Positions 36,552 through 46,400 of a stretch of 64,000 bases of DNA are shown in pieces. The DNA comes from Streptomyces rugosispiralis (lineage in GTDB: Bacteria; Actinomycetota; Actinomycetes; Streptomycetales; Streptomycetaceae), in contig NZ_JANIAA010000002.1 in the NCBI RefSeq assembly GCF_024505145.1, forward strand, positions 434,001 to 498,000, in the 5' to 3' direction. The notes under the pieces were generated by a model that was not told the DNA's origin, ran no database searches, and was given only the letters and a program-made list of their open reading frames with translations. Numbering within the stretch: position 1 is the stretch's first letter; every line of letters starts with the position of its first letter. The position numbers and the translations under genes are program-made.

Positions 36552-37741
36552 CATACGCCACCGCCCAGCCGCTCAGCGGCGTCACCGTCATCGACTTCAC
36601 CCAGGTCTTCATGGGCCCGTCCTGCACCCAGCTGCTGGGCGACTACGGCGCCGACGTGATCAAGGTGGAGCGGCCCGGCACCGGCGACATCGCCCGCACC
36701 TCCATCCCCGACCCGGCCGGCCTGGACAACCCCATCTTCCTGTCGATCAACCGCAACAAGCGCAGCATCGCCATCGACACCCGTACCGACGAGGGCCGGC
36801 AGGCCGTCCAGGAACTGGTGCGCTCCGCCGACGTCGTGGTGAGCAACTTCCGGGCCGGAGTGATGGAACGGCTCGGCCTCGGCTACGAGGCGCTGCGCGC
36901 CGTCAACCCCAGGATCATCTGGGCCTCCGGCACCGGCTTCGGCACCGAGGGCCCGTACGCCCACAAGGGCGGGCAGGACGCCCTGGCCCAGGCGTACAGC
37001 GGAGTGATGTGGCGCCGGGTCTCCGAGGACGACCCCGTCACCCTCTACCCGACCACGCTGTGCGACTACACCACCGGAATGCATCTGCTCCAGGGCATCC
37101 TGCTGGCCCTGCTGCACCGCGACCGCACCGGCGAGGGCCAGCAGGTCGAGGTGTCGATGTACGACTCGATGCTCCACATGCAGATGCAGGAAGCCTGCCA
37201 GCAGCTCAACCGCGGCTCCGAGATCAACTGGGCCGCGATGCCGCTCACCGGGGTGTTCCCCACCACCGACGGCGCGCTGATCATGGTCGGCGGCTTCAAG
37301 GCCAACGGGCTGCACCACATCAGCCGCGCCCTGGAACTCGACGAGGACCTGGCCGAGCGCCCCGAGTTCGCCACCCTGGACCTGCAGTTCGCGCACCGTC
37401 CCGAACTACAGCGGATCTTCGCCGGGGCGGTGGCCCGCAACACCACCGAATACTGGGTCAAGCGGCTCGAGGACGAGGACATCCTCTGCGCCCCGGTGCG
37501 CAGTCTGGAGCAGACCCTCGGCGACGAGCAGACCGCGGTCAACAAGATGATCGTCGAGATGGATCACCCGGTCGCCGGCCGGGTCCGCGCCCTCAACGCG
37601 CCGCTCCACCTCTCCGCCGCCCCCGCCGAGGTCCGCCGGGTCCCGCCGCGGCTCGGCGAACACGGCGCCGAGGTGCTCGGTGAACTCGGCTACACCACCG
37701 AACAGATCGAGCTGCTCCGCGAGAAGGGCGTGCTGCGATGA
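36548..37741 (+). CDS. Class III CoA-transferase (CaiB/BaiF)
   Basis: Transferase of 397 residues with the family features: LSGVTVIDFTQVFMGPSCTQ with LLGDYGADVIKVER (the catalytic Asp lies further on), RNKRSIAIDTRTDEG, and GTGFGTEGPYAHKGGQDALAQA. These enzymes move CoA between acids by a mixed-anhydride mechanism. Start and stop overlap neighbours as ATGA on both sides, so it is translationally coupled to the flavoprotein and the hydratase. It should activate the acid substrate as a CoA thioester. Confidence 0.92.
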   Translation: MTYATAQPLSGVTVIDFTQVFMGPSCTQLLGDYGADVIKVERPGTGDIARTSIPDPAGLDNPIFLSINRNKRSIAIDTRTDEGRQAVQELVRSADVVVSNFRAGVMERLGLGYEALRAVNPRIIWASGTGFGTEGPYAHKGGQDALAQAYSGVMWRRVSEDDPVTLYPTTLCDYTTGMHLLQGILLALLHRDRTGEGQQVEVSMYDSMLHMQMQEACQQLNRGSEINWAAMPLTGVFPTTDGALIMVGGFKANGLHHISRALELDEDLAERPEFATLDLQFAHRPELQRIFAGAVARNTTEYWVKRLEDEDILCAPVRSLEQTLGDEQTAVNKMIVEMDHPVAGRVRALNAPLHLSAAPAEVRRVPPRLGEHGAEVLGELGYTTEQIELLREKGVLR

Positions 37742-38523
37742 CCGACGAGGTCCGCTACGTACGGGACGGGCACATCGCCCGGGTCACCATCGACCGCCCC
37801 GCCGTGCTCAACGCGGTGGACGCCAGGACCAACGCCCGGCTGGGCGAGATCTGGGCCGACATAGAGGCCGACCCCGAGGTGCGGGTGGTCGTCGTCACCG
37901 GTGACGGACAGCGGTCGTTCTGCGTGGGCGCCGACATGTCCGCCGGCGCGGTGGACAAGACGGGTCTGGAGTACTGGGCCGACCTGGACCCCAACGGCTT
38001 CGGCGGGCTCAGCCTGCGCACCACCCTGGACGTGCCGGTGATCGCCCGGGTCAACGGCTACGCGCTGGGCGGGGGCATGGAGATGGTCCTCGGCTGCGAC
38101 ATCGTCATCGCCGCCGACCACGCTCAGTTCGGCCTCACCGAGCCCCGGGTCGGCCGGATCCCGCTGGACGGCGGCGTCTTCCAGCTCGTCCGCCGGCTGC
38201 CGCATACCCAGGCCATGGGTCTGCTGCTCACCGGCCGCCGCGCCGATGCGGCCGAACTGCACCGGATGGGCCTGGTCAACGAGGTGGTCCCGGCCCAGCG
38301 ACTGGACGAGGCCGTCGACCGCTGGGTCGCCGACATCCTCGCCTGCGCCCCCACCTCACTGCGCGCCATCAAGCAGATGGCCGGGCGCGGGGCCGGGCTG
38401 TCGCCGCAGGACGCCCACAAGCTGCGCACCCCGGCGCTGATGGCGGCGCTGGACAGCGAGGACGCCAAGGAGGGCGTGCTCGCCTTCCAGCAGAAGCGGC
38501 CGCCGCTGTGGCCCGGACGATGA
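37738..38523 (+). CDS. Enoyl-CoA hydratase/isomerase family protein
   Basis: Crotonase-fold enzyme of 261 residues. The oxyanion hole segments are SFCVGADMSAG and NGYALGGGMEMVLGCDI; the active-site loop FGLTEPRVGRIPLDGG has Glu in the usual first acidic position, while the second (hydratase) Glu is replaced in RIPLDGG, so isomerase, hydratase or hydrolase activity is not settled. ATG overlaps the CoA-transferase stop. It should act on the CoA thioester made by the previous gene. CaiD-like pairing with CaiB is a parallel from carnitine metabolism. Confidence 0.9.
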   Translation: MTDEVRYVRDGHIARVTIDRPAVLNAVDARTNARLGEIWADIEADPEVRVVVVTGDGQRSFCVGADMSAGAVDKTGLEYWADLDPNGFGGLSLRTTLDVPVIARVNGYALGGGMEMVLGCDIVIAADHAQFGLTEPRVGRIPLDGGVFQLVRRLPHTQAMGLLLTGRRADAAELHRMGLVNEVVPAQRLDEAVDRWVADILACAPTSLRAIKQMAGRGAGLSPQDAHKLRTPALMAALDSEDAKEGVLAFQQKRPPLWPGR

Positions 38524-38532
38524 AGGCGCTTA

Positions 38533-38669
38533 CCGGCGATGAGGGAAGCCCACTGGGGATGGGGGAGCGCACTGGCGATGGGGGAGCGCACCGGCGATGA
38601 GGGAAGCCCACTGGGGATGAGGGAAGCCCACTGGCGATGAGGGAGCGCACTGGCGATGAGGAGAGCCCA
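38533..38669. repeat. Seven-unit tandem minisatellite within the operon
   Basis: Seven direct repeats of 19 or 20 bases with consensus CTGGCGATGAGGGAAGCCCA; units differ by GAGGGAAGCCCA versus GGGGGAGCGCA and by C/T at position 2. Each unit has an ATG and a purine-rich Shine-Dalgarno-like run. The start codon of the next gene (38673) falls in register with the repeat, and the last unit supplies its GAGGAGAG. It looks like amplification of the translation-initiation region. Confidence 0.85.
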
Positions 38670-38672
38670 CTG

Positions 38673-39566
38673 ATGCCCGAAAAGCTCACCCCCGGAGTAT
38701 GGGGCGTGGTCGCCACGCCCTTCCTCGGCTCCGCCCTGGAGGTGGACGAGCCCAGCCTGGTCCGGCTGGCGGAGCACTACGAGCGGATCGGCACCACCGG
38801 TCTGACCGTGCTCGGAGTCTTCGGCGAGGCCGCCCGGCTCTCCGTCGAGGAGCGCCGAACGGTGCTGGAGGCGGTGGTCGACGCGGTCGGCCTGCCGCTG
38901 GTCGTCGGGGTCACCGGACTCGCCACCGCACCGGTGCTGGACGAGGCCCGGCTCGTCCACGAGGTGGTCGGGGACCGCCTCGCCGGACTGATGGTGCAGG
39001 TCAACTCGCCCGATCCGCAGGTGGTCGCCGCCCACCTCAACGCGGTCCACGACGCGACCGGCGCCGGGATCGTCGTCCAGGACTACCCGGACACCAGCCG
39101 GGTCGTCATCCGCACGGCCGACCTGGTCCGCGCCGTCCGCGCGGTCCCCTCGGCGGTCGCGGTGAAGGCCGAGGCGCCGCCCACCCCGGCGGCCATCGCC
39201 AGGCTCACCGCCGAACTGGACGTCCCGGTCTTCGGCGGCCTGGGCGGCCTGGGCCTGCTCGACGAACTGGCGGCCGGCGCCGCCGGGGCGATGACCGGCT
39301 TCTCCCGTCCCGAGGGCCTGATCGCTTGCGTCCAGGCGTGGCGAAGCGGCGGCCACGACGCGGCCCGGGATGCCTACCTGCCGTATCTGCCCCTGGCCAA
39401 CTTCGAGGCACAGGCCGGGATCGGGCTGGCGCTGCGCAAGGAGGCCATCCGGCGCCGTGGCCTGATCATGGAGTCGGGGGTGCGGCCGCCAGCCGCGCGG
39501 CTGCCCGAGGCCCTGGTCCCGCAGTTGGCACGGCACCTCGCCGCGCTGCCCGGGGAGGTGCGCTGA
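38673..39566 (+). CDS. DapA-type aldolase/dehydratase
   Basis: Class I aldolase of the dihydrodipicolinate synthase family, 297 residues. GVWGVVATPF opens the barrel; AEHYERIGTTGLTVLGVFGE resembles the (G)TTGE motif in variant form, VVQDYPDTS carries the conserved Tyr-type position and AVAVKAEAPP the Schiff-base Lys. The usual GTTGE is changed to VFGEA, so substrate differs from DapA. ATG at 38673 follows GAGGAG from the last minisatellite unit; an in-frame ATG at 38637 in the repeat is less likely. It cleaves or dehydrates a keto acid in this pathway, presumably yielding pyruvate or a semialdehyde. Confidence 0.85.
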   Translation: MPEKLTPGVWGVVATPFLGSALEVDEPSLVRLAEHYERIGTTGLTVLGVFGEAARLSVEERRTVLEAVVDAVGLPLVVGVTGLATAPVLDEARLVHEVVGDRLAGLMVQVNSPDPQVVAAHLNAVHDATGAGIVVQDYPDTSRVVIRTADLVRAVRAVPSAVAVKAEAPPTPAAIARLTAELDVPVFGGLGGLGLLDELAAGAAGAMTGFSRPEGLIACVQAWRSGGHDAARDAYLPYLPLANFEAQAGIGLALRKEAIRRRGLIMESGVRPPAARLPEALVPQLARHLAALPGEVR

Positions 39567-40339
39567 TGGACCTCGGCATCCGCGGCCGGGTCGCCGTGGT
39601 CGCCGCTTCCACCAGCGGTCTGGGCCGGGCGGTGGCCGAAGCGCTGGCCGCCGAAGGCGCCCGGGTCGTGGTGGCCGGGCGGCGCGGAGACCTCGCCGAG
39701 GAGATCGCCGCCGGACTGCCGGACGCGGTCGGCGTCCAGGCCGACCTCACCGCCCCGGACGGGCCGCGGACACTGGTCGAGGCGGCTCGCGCGGCCTACG
39801 GCGATCCCGGCATCCTGGTCCTCAACGGACCCGGCCCCCGGCCCGGCACCGCCGCCGGCCTGGAGACCGGCGACCTCGGCGCGGCCATGAACTCCCTGCT
39901 GCTGGCCCAGCAGCGGCTGGTGGCGCTGACCCTGCCGGCGATGCGCCGGGACGGCTGGGGCCGCGTCCTGGCCATCGGCTCCAGCGGGATCGCCGAGCCG
40001 CTGCCCGGACTGGTCCTGTCCAACGCCGGACGAGCCGCCCTCGCCGCGTACCTGAAGACCCTCGCCGCCGAGGTGGCGGCCGACGGAGTCACCGTCAACC
40101 TGCTGCTGCCCGGCCGGATCGCCACCGATCGGGTGGCGGCGCTGGACGCCGCGCGGGCCGAACGCGAGCAGCGCCCCGTGGCCGAGATCGAGGCCGCCTC
40201 GCAGGCCGCGATCCCCGCCGCACGGTACGGCACCCCCGCCGAGTTCGGCGCGGCCGCCGCCTTCCTCTGTGGCGCCCCCGCCTCATACATCACCGGGACC
40301 GCGCTGCGCTGCGACGGCGGCCTGGTCCGCGGCCTGTGA
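39566..40339 (+). CDS. Atypical SDR lacking the YxxxK catalytic pair
   Basis: SDR-fold protein of 257 residues. The nucleotide motif is TSGLGRAVAEALAAEGA and the NAG-like motif reads LNGPGP. Where classical SDRs have YxxxK, this one reads LSNAGRAAL, so both catalytic Tyr and Lys are missing, as in the 'BKR-like' SDR subgroup. The Ser of GSSG is kept. ATG overlaps the aldolase stop (TGATG). It may be a reductase with altered chemistry, a dehydratase-like enzyme or a non-catalytic partner. Confidence 0.85.
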   Translation: MDLGIRGRVAVVAASTSGLGRAVAEALAAEGARVVVAGRRGDLAEEIAAGLPDAVGVQADLTAPDGPRTLVEAARAAYGDPGILVLNGPGPRPGTAAGLETGDLGAAMNSLLLAQQRLVALTLPAMRRDGWGRVLAIGSSGIAEPLPGLVLSNAGRAALAAYLKTLAAEVAADGVTVNLLLPGRIATDRVAALDAARAEREQRPVAEIEAASQAAIPAARYGTPAEFGAAAAFLCGAPASYITGTALRCDGGLVRGL

Positions 40340-40367
40340 ACTCCCGACTCCCCGAGGAACCGAATCC

Positions 40368-41804
40368 ATGAGCACTGTACGGATCCCCAACCTCATCGCC
40401 GGCGAGGAGATAGCCGGCGACGGCCTCGAACGGTACAACCCGGCGAACCCGGCCGAGCTGGTCGCCGTGGCCCCGGCCTCCGGCGCCGAGGCCGTCGACG
40501 CGGCCGTGGCGGCCGGTACCGCGGCCCAGCCGGGATGGGCGGCGCTGCCCGCCCCGGCGCGCGGCGCGATCCTGCTGGACGCCGCCGAGATCCTGCGCGC
40601 CCGCCACGAGGAGGCCGCCCGCGACCTGGTCCGGGAGGAGGGCAAGACGCTGACCGAGGCCCGTGGCGAGGTCCGGCGCGCCATCGACGTACTGCGCTTC
40701 TTCGGCTCCGAGGGCTGGCGGCTCGGCGGGCAGGTGCTGCCCAGCGCGCTTCCCGACACCATGGTCCACACCCGCCGGGAGCCGGTCGGGGTCGTGGGGC
40801 TCATCACCCCGTGGAACTTCCCGATCGCCATCCCCGCCTGGAAACTGGCCCCCGCGCTGATCGGCGGCAACGCGGTGGTGCTCAAGCCCGCCGAGCTCAC
40901 CCCGCTCTCCACCCGCCACCTCACCGATGCCCTGCTCCGGGCCGGGCTGCCCGCCGGGGTGCTCAACGTCGTGCACGGCTCCGGCCCGGTAGTCGGCGAG
41001 GCATTGGTCCGCGACCCCCGGGTGGCAGCGGTCTCCTTCACCGGCTCCACCCGGGTCGGCATGCGCATCGAGCGCGCGGTGCAGGAGCGCCGCGGCCGGG
41101 TGCAGGCGGAAATGGGCGGCAAGAACGCGCTGGTGGTGCTGGACGACGCCGACGTCGAACAGGCCGCGCGGATCGCCGCCGCGGGCGGCTTCGGCCTCAC
41201 CGGCCAGGCATGCACCGCCTCCTCCCGGGTGATCTGCACCCCGGCGGTGCACGACGACTTCGTCGCCGCGCTCGCCAAGGAGGCGGCCCGCTACCGCCCC
41301 GGCGATGGCCTGGCCGACGGCACCCTGATGGGCCCGGTGGTGAGCGAGCGGCAGCTTGCCACGGTCACCGCCGCCATCGAGCGGGCCAGGGCCGAAGGCG
41401 CGACGGTCGCCGCCGGTGGCGAGGCCGCCGAGGGGCTGATGCTCGCCCCGACCGTGCTCGCCGGCCTCGGCCAGGAGAGCGCCGCGGCACGCGAGGAGAT
41501 CTTCGGCCCGGTGATCGCGGTACTGTCCGCGGCGGACCTGGACGACGCGATCGACCTGGTCAACGACTCCCCCTACGGCTTGGCCGCGGGCATCTGCTCC
41601 CGCAGCCTGGCCGCCGCCCAGCGCTTCGCCGCGGCCGCCCGCGTGGGAGTGGTCAAGGTCAACCGCCCGACGACCGGCCTGGATCTCAACGTCCCGTTCG
41701 GCGGCGTCGGTGACTCCTCCAGTAACACCTTCCGCGAGCAGGGCGCGGTCGCGGTGGACTTCTTCACCTGGTCCAAGTCGGTCTACCTCGGATGGGAGAG
41801 CTGA
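40368..41804 (+). CDS. Aldehyde dehydrogenase (ketoglutarate-semialdehyde type)
   Basis: NAD(P)-dependent dehydrogenase of 478 residues. It has TPWNFPIAIPAWKLAPALIGG, the general-base Glu in AEMGGKNALVV, the nucleophile in GQACTASSR and the late EEIFGPVIAVL. Composition resembles the alpha-ketoglutarate-semialdehyde dehydrogenase group that works with DapA-type dehydratases in sugar-acid degradation. ATG at 40368 follows GAGGAACC. Last gene of the operon; a hairpin follows at 41847. Its likely role is oxidation of the semialdehyde released upstream in the pathway. Confidence 0.92.
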   Translation: MSTVRIPNLIAGEEIAGDGLERYNPANPAELVAVAPASGAEAVDAAVAAGTAAQPGWAALPAPARGAILLDAAEILRARHEEAARDLVREEGKTLTEARGEVRRAIDVLRFFGSEGWRLGGQVLPSALPDTMVHTRREPVGVVGLITPWNFPIAIPAWKLAPALIGGNAVVLKPAELTPLSTRHLTDALLRAGLPAGVLNVVHGSGPVVGEALVRDPRVAAVSFTGSTRVGMRIERAVQERRGRVQAEMGGKNALVVLDDADVEQAARIAAAGGFGLTGQACTASSRVICTPAVHDDFVAALAKEAARYRPGDGLADGTLMGPVVSERQLATVTAAIERARAEGATVAAGGEAAEGLMLAPTVLAGLGQESAAAREEIFGPVIAVLSAADLDDAIDLVNDSPYGLAAGICSRSLAAAQRFAAAARVGVVKVNRPTTGLDLNVPFGGVGDSSSNTFREQGAVAVDFFTWSKSVYLGWES

Positions 41805-42180
41805 CCAACTCGCCTGCGGGCGACGTCGGCCCCCGCGGCCCGTCCCGCACGAAGTGCGTGGGACCGGCGACACCGGACAAGCCCTTCGGCTACGGCGAAG
41901 CGGCCTGACGCGCTGGCTCAACGTTCCGCTTCAATGTGTAGCGGGTGACGTAGCACGAGTTGACTGAACTAGCGAATATGCAGGTCAGAGGGGGCTCGAT
42001 CCTTCGGGGTCGGGTCCTCGTCTCGTTCCCGTGCTGGTTTGGTGCTGACTCTGGGGCGGACCGGGGGTGCAGCGTCGCCAGTCATCCGTTCGAGGAGCGC
42101 AACCGCCCATCGGAGGGTGCTCCGCGGCCTGGACTCTGGTCTCCACCCTCCACACCATCCGGCGAATGGATCGACTTCGC
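41805..42180. other. Intergenic stretch after the catabolic operon
   Basis: Holds a hairpin at 41847-41873: GTCCC/GGGAC plus GCAC/GTGC around a GAA loop with a two-base bulge, a plausible terminator for the operon. TTGACT at 41960 lies in an AT-richer run and may be part of the promoter for the pentapeptide-like gene. I see no gene in it. Confidence 0.5.
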
Positions 42181-42864
42181 ATGACTCAGGCGATTCGGCG
42201 AGGCGGCGGGACCACCCGCGTCAAGAATCCCACTGCCCCGAAGGTCTTCCCCACCCTGCGGCCGGCCGACATGGCGAGAGACGGCCTGGAAGACGACGCG
42301 ATGATCCGTGGGGTGCGATATGAGGGAACGCCCTTCGTGGCCCTCACGGCTGAGGCCGTCGAAATGGAGGGCTGCACGTTCGACAGCTCCCGCTTTACCG
42401 GAACACGATTGATCCGCAGCCAGTTCAGCGACTGTCGATTCAAGACCTGCGACTTCGCAGAAGTAGGTGCGCAAGACGTTTCACTGATCCGATGCGCGGT
42501 CAGTGGAAGCCGATTCACGGGCTCGTCGTGGAGGTCTGGAACCTTCCGGGACGTGCGCATGGAGAACTGCGTCATCGCCCCCGGCCTGTTTCGCCACATG
42601 AAGCTCTACGCCGTCGTGTTCACCGACTGCAAGATGGCGGGCGCGGACTTCCAGGGCGCCGAGATGCACAATGTGAAGTTCGAGGGCTGTGACCTGACCG
42701 GGGCACAGTGGGCCAACTGCCGGGTCGGCACCGTGCGATTCGAGAGCTGCACGCTCGTTGATGTTGGCGGAGGCGCGAGCCTCAACGGCGCGACGGTGCA
42801 AGGTCCAGGGCGGATGGAGTTGGCCCTGAGCCTTGCGCGAGAAGCGGGAATCCTTTTCGAGTAG
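42181..42864 (+). CDS. Pentapeptide-repeat-like protein
   Basis: Protein of about 227 residues built from spaced five-residue-type repeats with central hydrophobic/aromatic residues (CTFDSSRFTGTRL, CRFKTCDFAEV, CKMAGADFQGAEM, CDLTGAQWANC), forming a quadrilateral beta-helix by family knowledge. Cysteines recur at several repeat starts, an uncommon feature. Start is uncertain: ATG 42181 is used, but 42166 and 42271 are in frame. Surrounded by intergenic DNA, so no operon context. Roles range from gyrase protection to effector scaffold; none is indicated here. Confidence 0.78.
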   Translation: MTQAIRRGGGTTRVKNPTAPKVFPTLRPADMARDGLEDDAMIRGVRYEGTPFVALTAEAVEMEGCTFDSSRFTGTRLIRSQFSDCRFKTCDFAEVGAQDVSLIRCAVSGSRFTGSSWRSGTFRDVRMENCVIAPGLFRHMKLYAVVFTDCKMAGADFQGAEMHNVKFEGCDLTGAQWANCRVGTVRFESCTLVDVGGGASLNGATVQGPGRMELALSLAREAGILFE

Positions 42865-43457
42865 CTGGGTCAGGCGGCGACCGCCGGCGCGTAGTCCGCG
42901 TAGCGGCGGTACCTGTTTGCACCGGCCGCAGGTATCGGAGGGTGCGCCACCAGCGCGAAGCCCGGCTCGGGGCGGGGGAGCCCGAGCCGCCGGCGGCCCA
43001 CCCGGTCTATGGGGCTGGCGTGCCCGCGATGCAGAGCCGGACCACAAGCAGGAGCAGCGCAGGGATCACGCCGAGCAGCAGGCCAGGTCGGACGGCGCGG
43101 AAGGCCAGTAGTCCGGCCCAGGACATCCTCTGGTGACGCAGCCTGCCGGCTCTCCCGTGATCTCAGCTCAGAACAGGGTCCCGAACCGGCACGCTGCAGC
43201 GCCGCAAAGAAGCTGTACAAGTGTTCCTGTTGTTCACTCGCGTGCCGGGAACCGACGGCGTACGGACGCTTATCCGGACAACTACGGGTTCCAGAGTCGA
43301 CGGCGCACGGTGTGGGTGCGGAAGGTGTACGCCTGACGCGGCGCCTGAGAGGCCCGTGCCGACCCGGACGGCCCGCTCTGTCTGCGACAAGCTGCCCGAA
43401 TAGGTCGTGATCAACGCGAGATGCTTCGGGACCAAGTCCCGCGACGGGAGCGAACCC
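42865..43457. other. Intergenic stretch with possible degraded small genes
   Basis: On the minus strand around 43000-43122 a 39-residue reading (AFRAVRPGLLLGVIPALLLL then VVRLCIAG) looks like a membrane helix, and the adjacent frame continues with balanced sequence ending YADYAPAVAA-stop near 42870. This suggests a frameshifted small membrane protein. On the plus strand near 43255-43336 a short tail, TDAYPDNYGFQSRRRTVWVR, also looks protein-like. Neither is recognised. The rest should contain the promoter of the large Tat-exported gene. Confidence 0.35.
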
Positions 43458-46400
43458 ATGACGTCTGACGAGCGAAAACTCTCCCTGAACCGCCGCCGGT
43501 TCCTCGGCGGCATCGGCGCGGTCGCCGGTGCGATCGCCGTTGGCGAGCTGTTCCCGACCGCAGCCTCGGCGGCGGCGTCGGCCTATGAAGTGATCCTCGG
43601 TGAGCCGAGACAGCAGCAGCTGCTCGGCCCTGCCACGCCGGCCGATACCGAAGCCTGGCTGAAAGCGATGAAGGACTGGCGGGCGGCCGAACACAAGCGT
43701 TTCGACTACGACCCGCGCAATTATGAACGCGCGGAGCTCACATGGGCCCAGCGCAATCCGATCCAGCCGCAGGTGATGGTCGAGGACCGCTACCTCTACG
43801 ACCCCGACCGGCAGCGCTACACCGTCGACCGCTACCTCGACGATGTCACGAGCCGCTACGGCGGCATCGACTCCGTCCTGCTCTGGCCGACCTATCCCAA
43901 CATCGGCATCGACAACCGCAATACCGTCGAGATGATCCGCGACCTGCCCGGTGGCTTGGACGGGGTACGCAAACTCGTCGCCGACTTCCAGGCCCGCGAC
44001 GTGCGTGTGCTGTTCCCGATCATGGTCTGGGACTACGGCACGCACCATCCGGGAGCGGACACCTGGGCGGACATCATGCCCGGCCTGATGAAGCGGTTGG
44101 GCGCCGACGGGCTCAACGGCGACGTGATGAACGTGGTCACGAAGGACTACTTCGACAGTGCCCTCGCCCTTGACCACCCGCTGGTGCTCGAACCCGAGCA
44201 CGGCCTCGGCTTCCGGTCTACATCCCCGCCTGCCGACACCGCACGTGCGCAGATCGGCTGGAACACGATGTCGTGGGGCTACTGGATCAACGACGCCGAC
44301 GTTCCCATGGTCAGCGTCAACAAGTGGCTCGAACCCCGCCACACCGTGCACGTCAACGACCGCTGGTCCCACAGCAAGATCGACATGCTGCAGTCCGCGT
44401 TCTTCAACGGCACCGGCCTGGAGAGCTGGGAGAACATCTGGGGCATCTGGAACGGCATGACCGAACGCGACAACGAGGCCGTCCGCCGCGTCGCCACGAT
44501 CGAGAGAAGATTTCCGGAGCTCCTGGTCAGCGCGGAGTGGGAGCCGCACACCCCGACGCGGCGGAACGGGGTGTACGCGAGCAAGTGGCCGGCCGAACGC
44601 GGCACCCAAACGCTGTGGACGCTCATCAACCGCGACACCGCACCGCGCACCGGTTCGCAGCTGGAGGTCGCACACCGGCCGGGAATCCGCTACTACGACC
44701 TCTGGAACGGCCGCGAGCTGAAGCCGGAGGTCTCCGGCGGCCGCGCCGTGCTGTCGTTCCCGATCGAGGCCAAGGGCTTCGGCGCGGTGCTCGCCAGCAC
44801 CCCGGCCCACCTCCCCAAGGACTTCGGCGACTTCCTGCGGTCCATGCACCGGCACGCCAGGCGCCCGCTGTCGGACTTCTCCGCGGCGAACACGTTCCTG
44901 CCGCAGACCATGACGAATATCAAGAGTACGGCCCGGGCCCGTAAGGCCCCGCCCGGCATGGTGTACATCCCAGGCGCCAACTACCGCTTCGCCGTCCGTG
45001 GCGCCGAGCTCGAGGGCTGGTCCTGGCGGGCAGGCGCGGGCCTCGTGCGCGGGGTCGGCGTCCAGTTCCCCGGCGAGCCGGAGCCCAACCGCTACCACCA
45101 GCTCACCCTCAACCTCGCACCGTTCTACATGGACCGAACGCCGGTGACGAACGAGCAGTTCCAGCGCTTCATGGACGCCACCGGTTACCGGCCGGCGGAC
45201 GACCACAACTTCCTCAAGCACTGGGACTGGAGCTCCGGGCACCACCCGAAGCACAAAGCGGGCTGGGCCAAGAAGCCCGTCATCTACGTTTCGATCGAGG
45301 ACGCCCGCGCGTATGCCCGCTGGGCCGGCGGGCGGCTGCCGCACAGCTATGAGTGGCAGTACGCCGCGCAGGGCCTGGACAACCGCAGCTACCCGTGGGG
45401 CAACGCCTACGACACCACGCGCGTCCCAGAGCCGTTCCACGGCCGGAACGAGATGCGGCCCCCGGACGACGTCGACGCCCACCCGGGCGGAGCGAGCCCG
45501 TTCGGCGTCCTCGACATGGTCGGCAACGTATGGCAGTGGACGGACGAATTCACCGACGACCACACCCGGACCGCCGTGCTGCGCGGCGGCAGCTACTACC
45601 AGATCGTCGCCTCAAGTGTCACCAACTACTACTTCCCCTCCGGCAAGAACGCCCAACGGCTCGACGTCCAGAGTAAGTACCTGCTGATGGCCCCCGGCCG
45701 GGACCGGGCGGCGACGGTCGGCTTCCGCACCGTCGTGGACGCCGCGCAGCCGGCCCCCGAACCGGTCGACAACGGCACAGTCGTCGATGCCGGCACGGAC
45801 AAGAACGCCGGCACACCCGGCTGGACCAGCCACGGCTGGACCACCAAAATGGTCTTCGACGCCGCGTATCCCGTCGTCGACTCGTCATACAACGCCACCA
45901 ACCTGAGCGGCGCCGGCACCGCAAACTGGGCCGAGTACACGTTCACCGGCACCGGCGTCGACGTCTACGGCTGGCGCGGGCCGAACGGCGGGGTGCTGCG
46001 CGTACTGGTCGACGGCACCGTCCAGGGCGGCCCGATCTCCCAGAAGAGCGCCACGGACACGTACTACGAGCTGCTCGCCCGGATCGGCGGCCTTGCGAAC
46101 GGCCGGCACACCATACGGATCGAGACCGATCCCTCCAGCCCGGCGGACGCCGTGACGGGCGTCGACTATCTGCGCGTCTACAAGAGCGGGGACAAGCAGC
46201 CGCCCGTGCCGCCGACCCTGACACCGAGCGATGCGCGCCCCGCCGCCGGGAGGAGCATCAGGGTCAAGGTGGGCTTCCGCAACGAGAGCGCCGCACCCGT
46301 CTCGGGTGGCCTGCGACTCGCGGCCCCCGAGCCGCTGAGCGTCACCCCGGCGGTGGCCGGGTTCAGCGGGCTCGCCCCGCACGCGGAGGTCACGCGCGAG

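Noticed and set aside
38533..38669. CRISPR array
   Set aside because: The repeats are directly tandem with no unique spacers and lie within an operon with no cas genes.
42870..45563. Very long minus-strand open frame opposite the Tat-exported gene
   Set aside because: It mirrors the coding strand with Val/Asp/His/Arg-rich composition typical of antisense to high-GC genes, and the plus strand carries clear domains.
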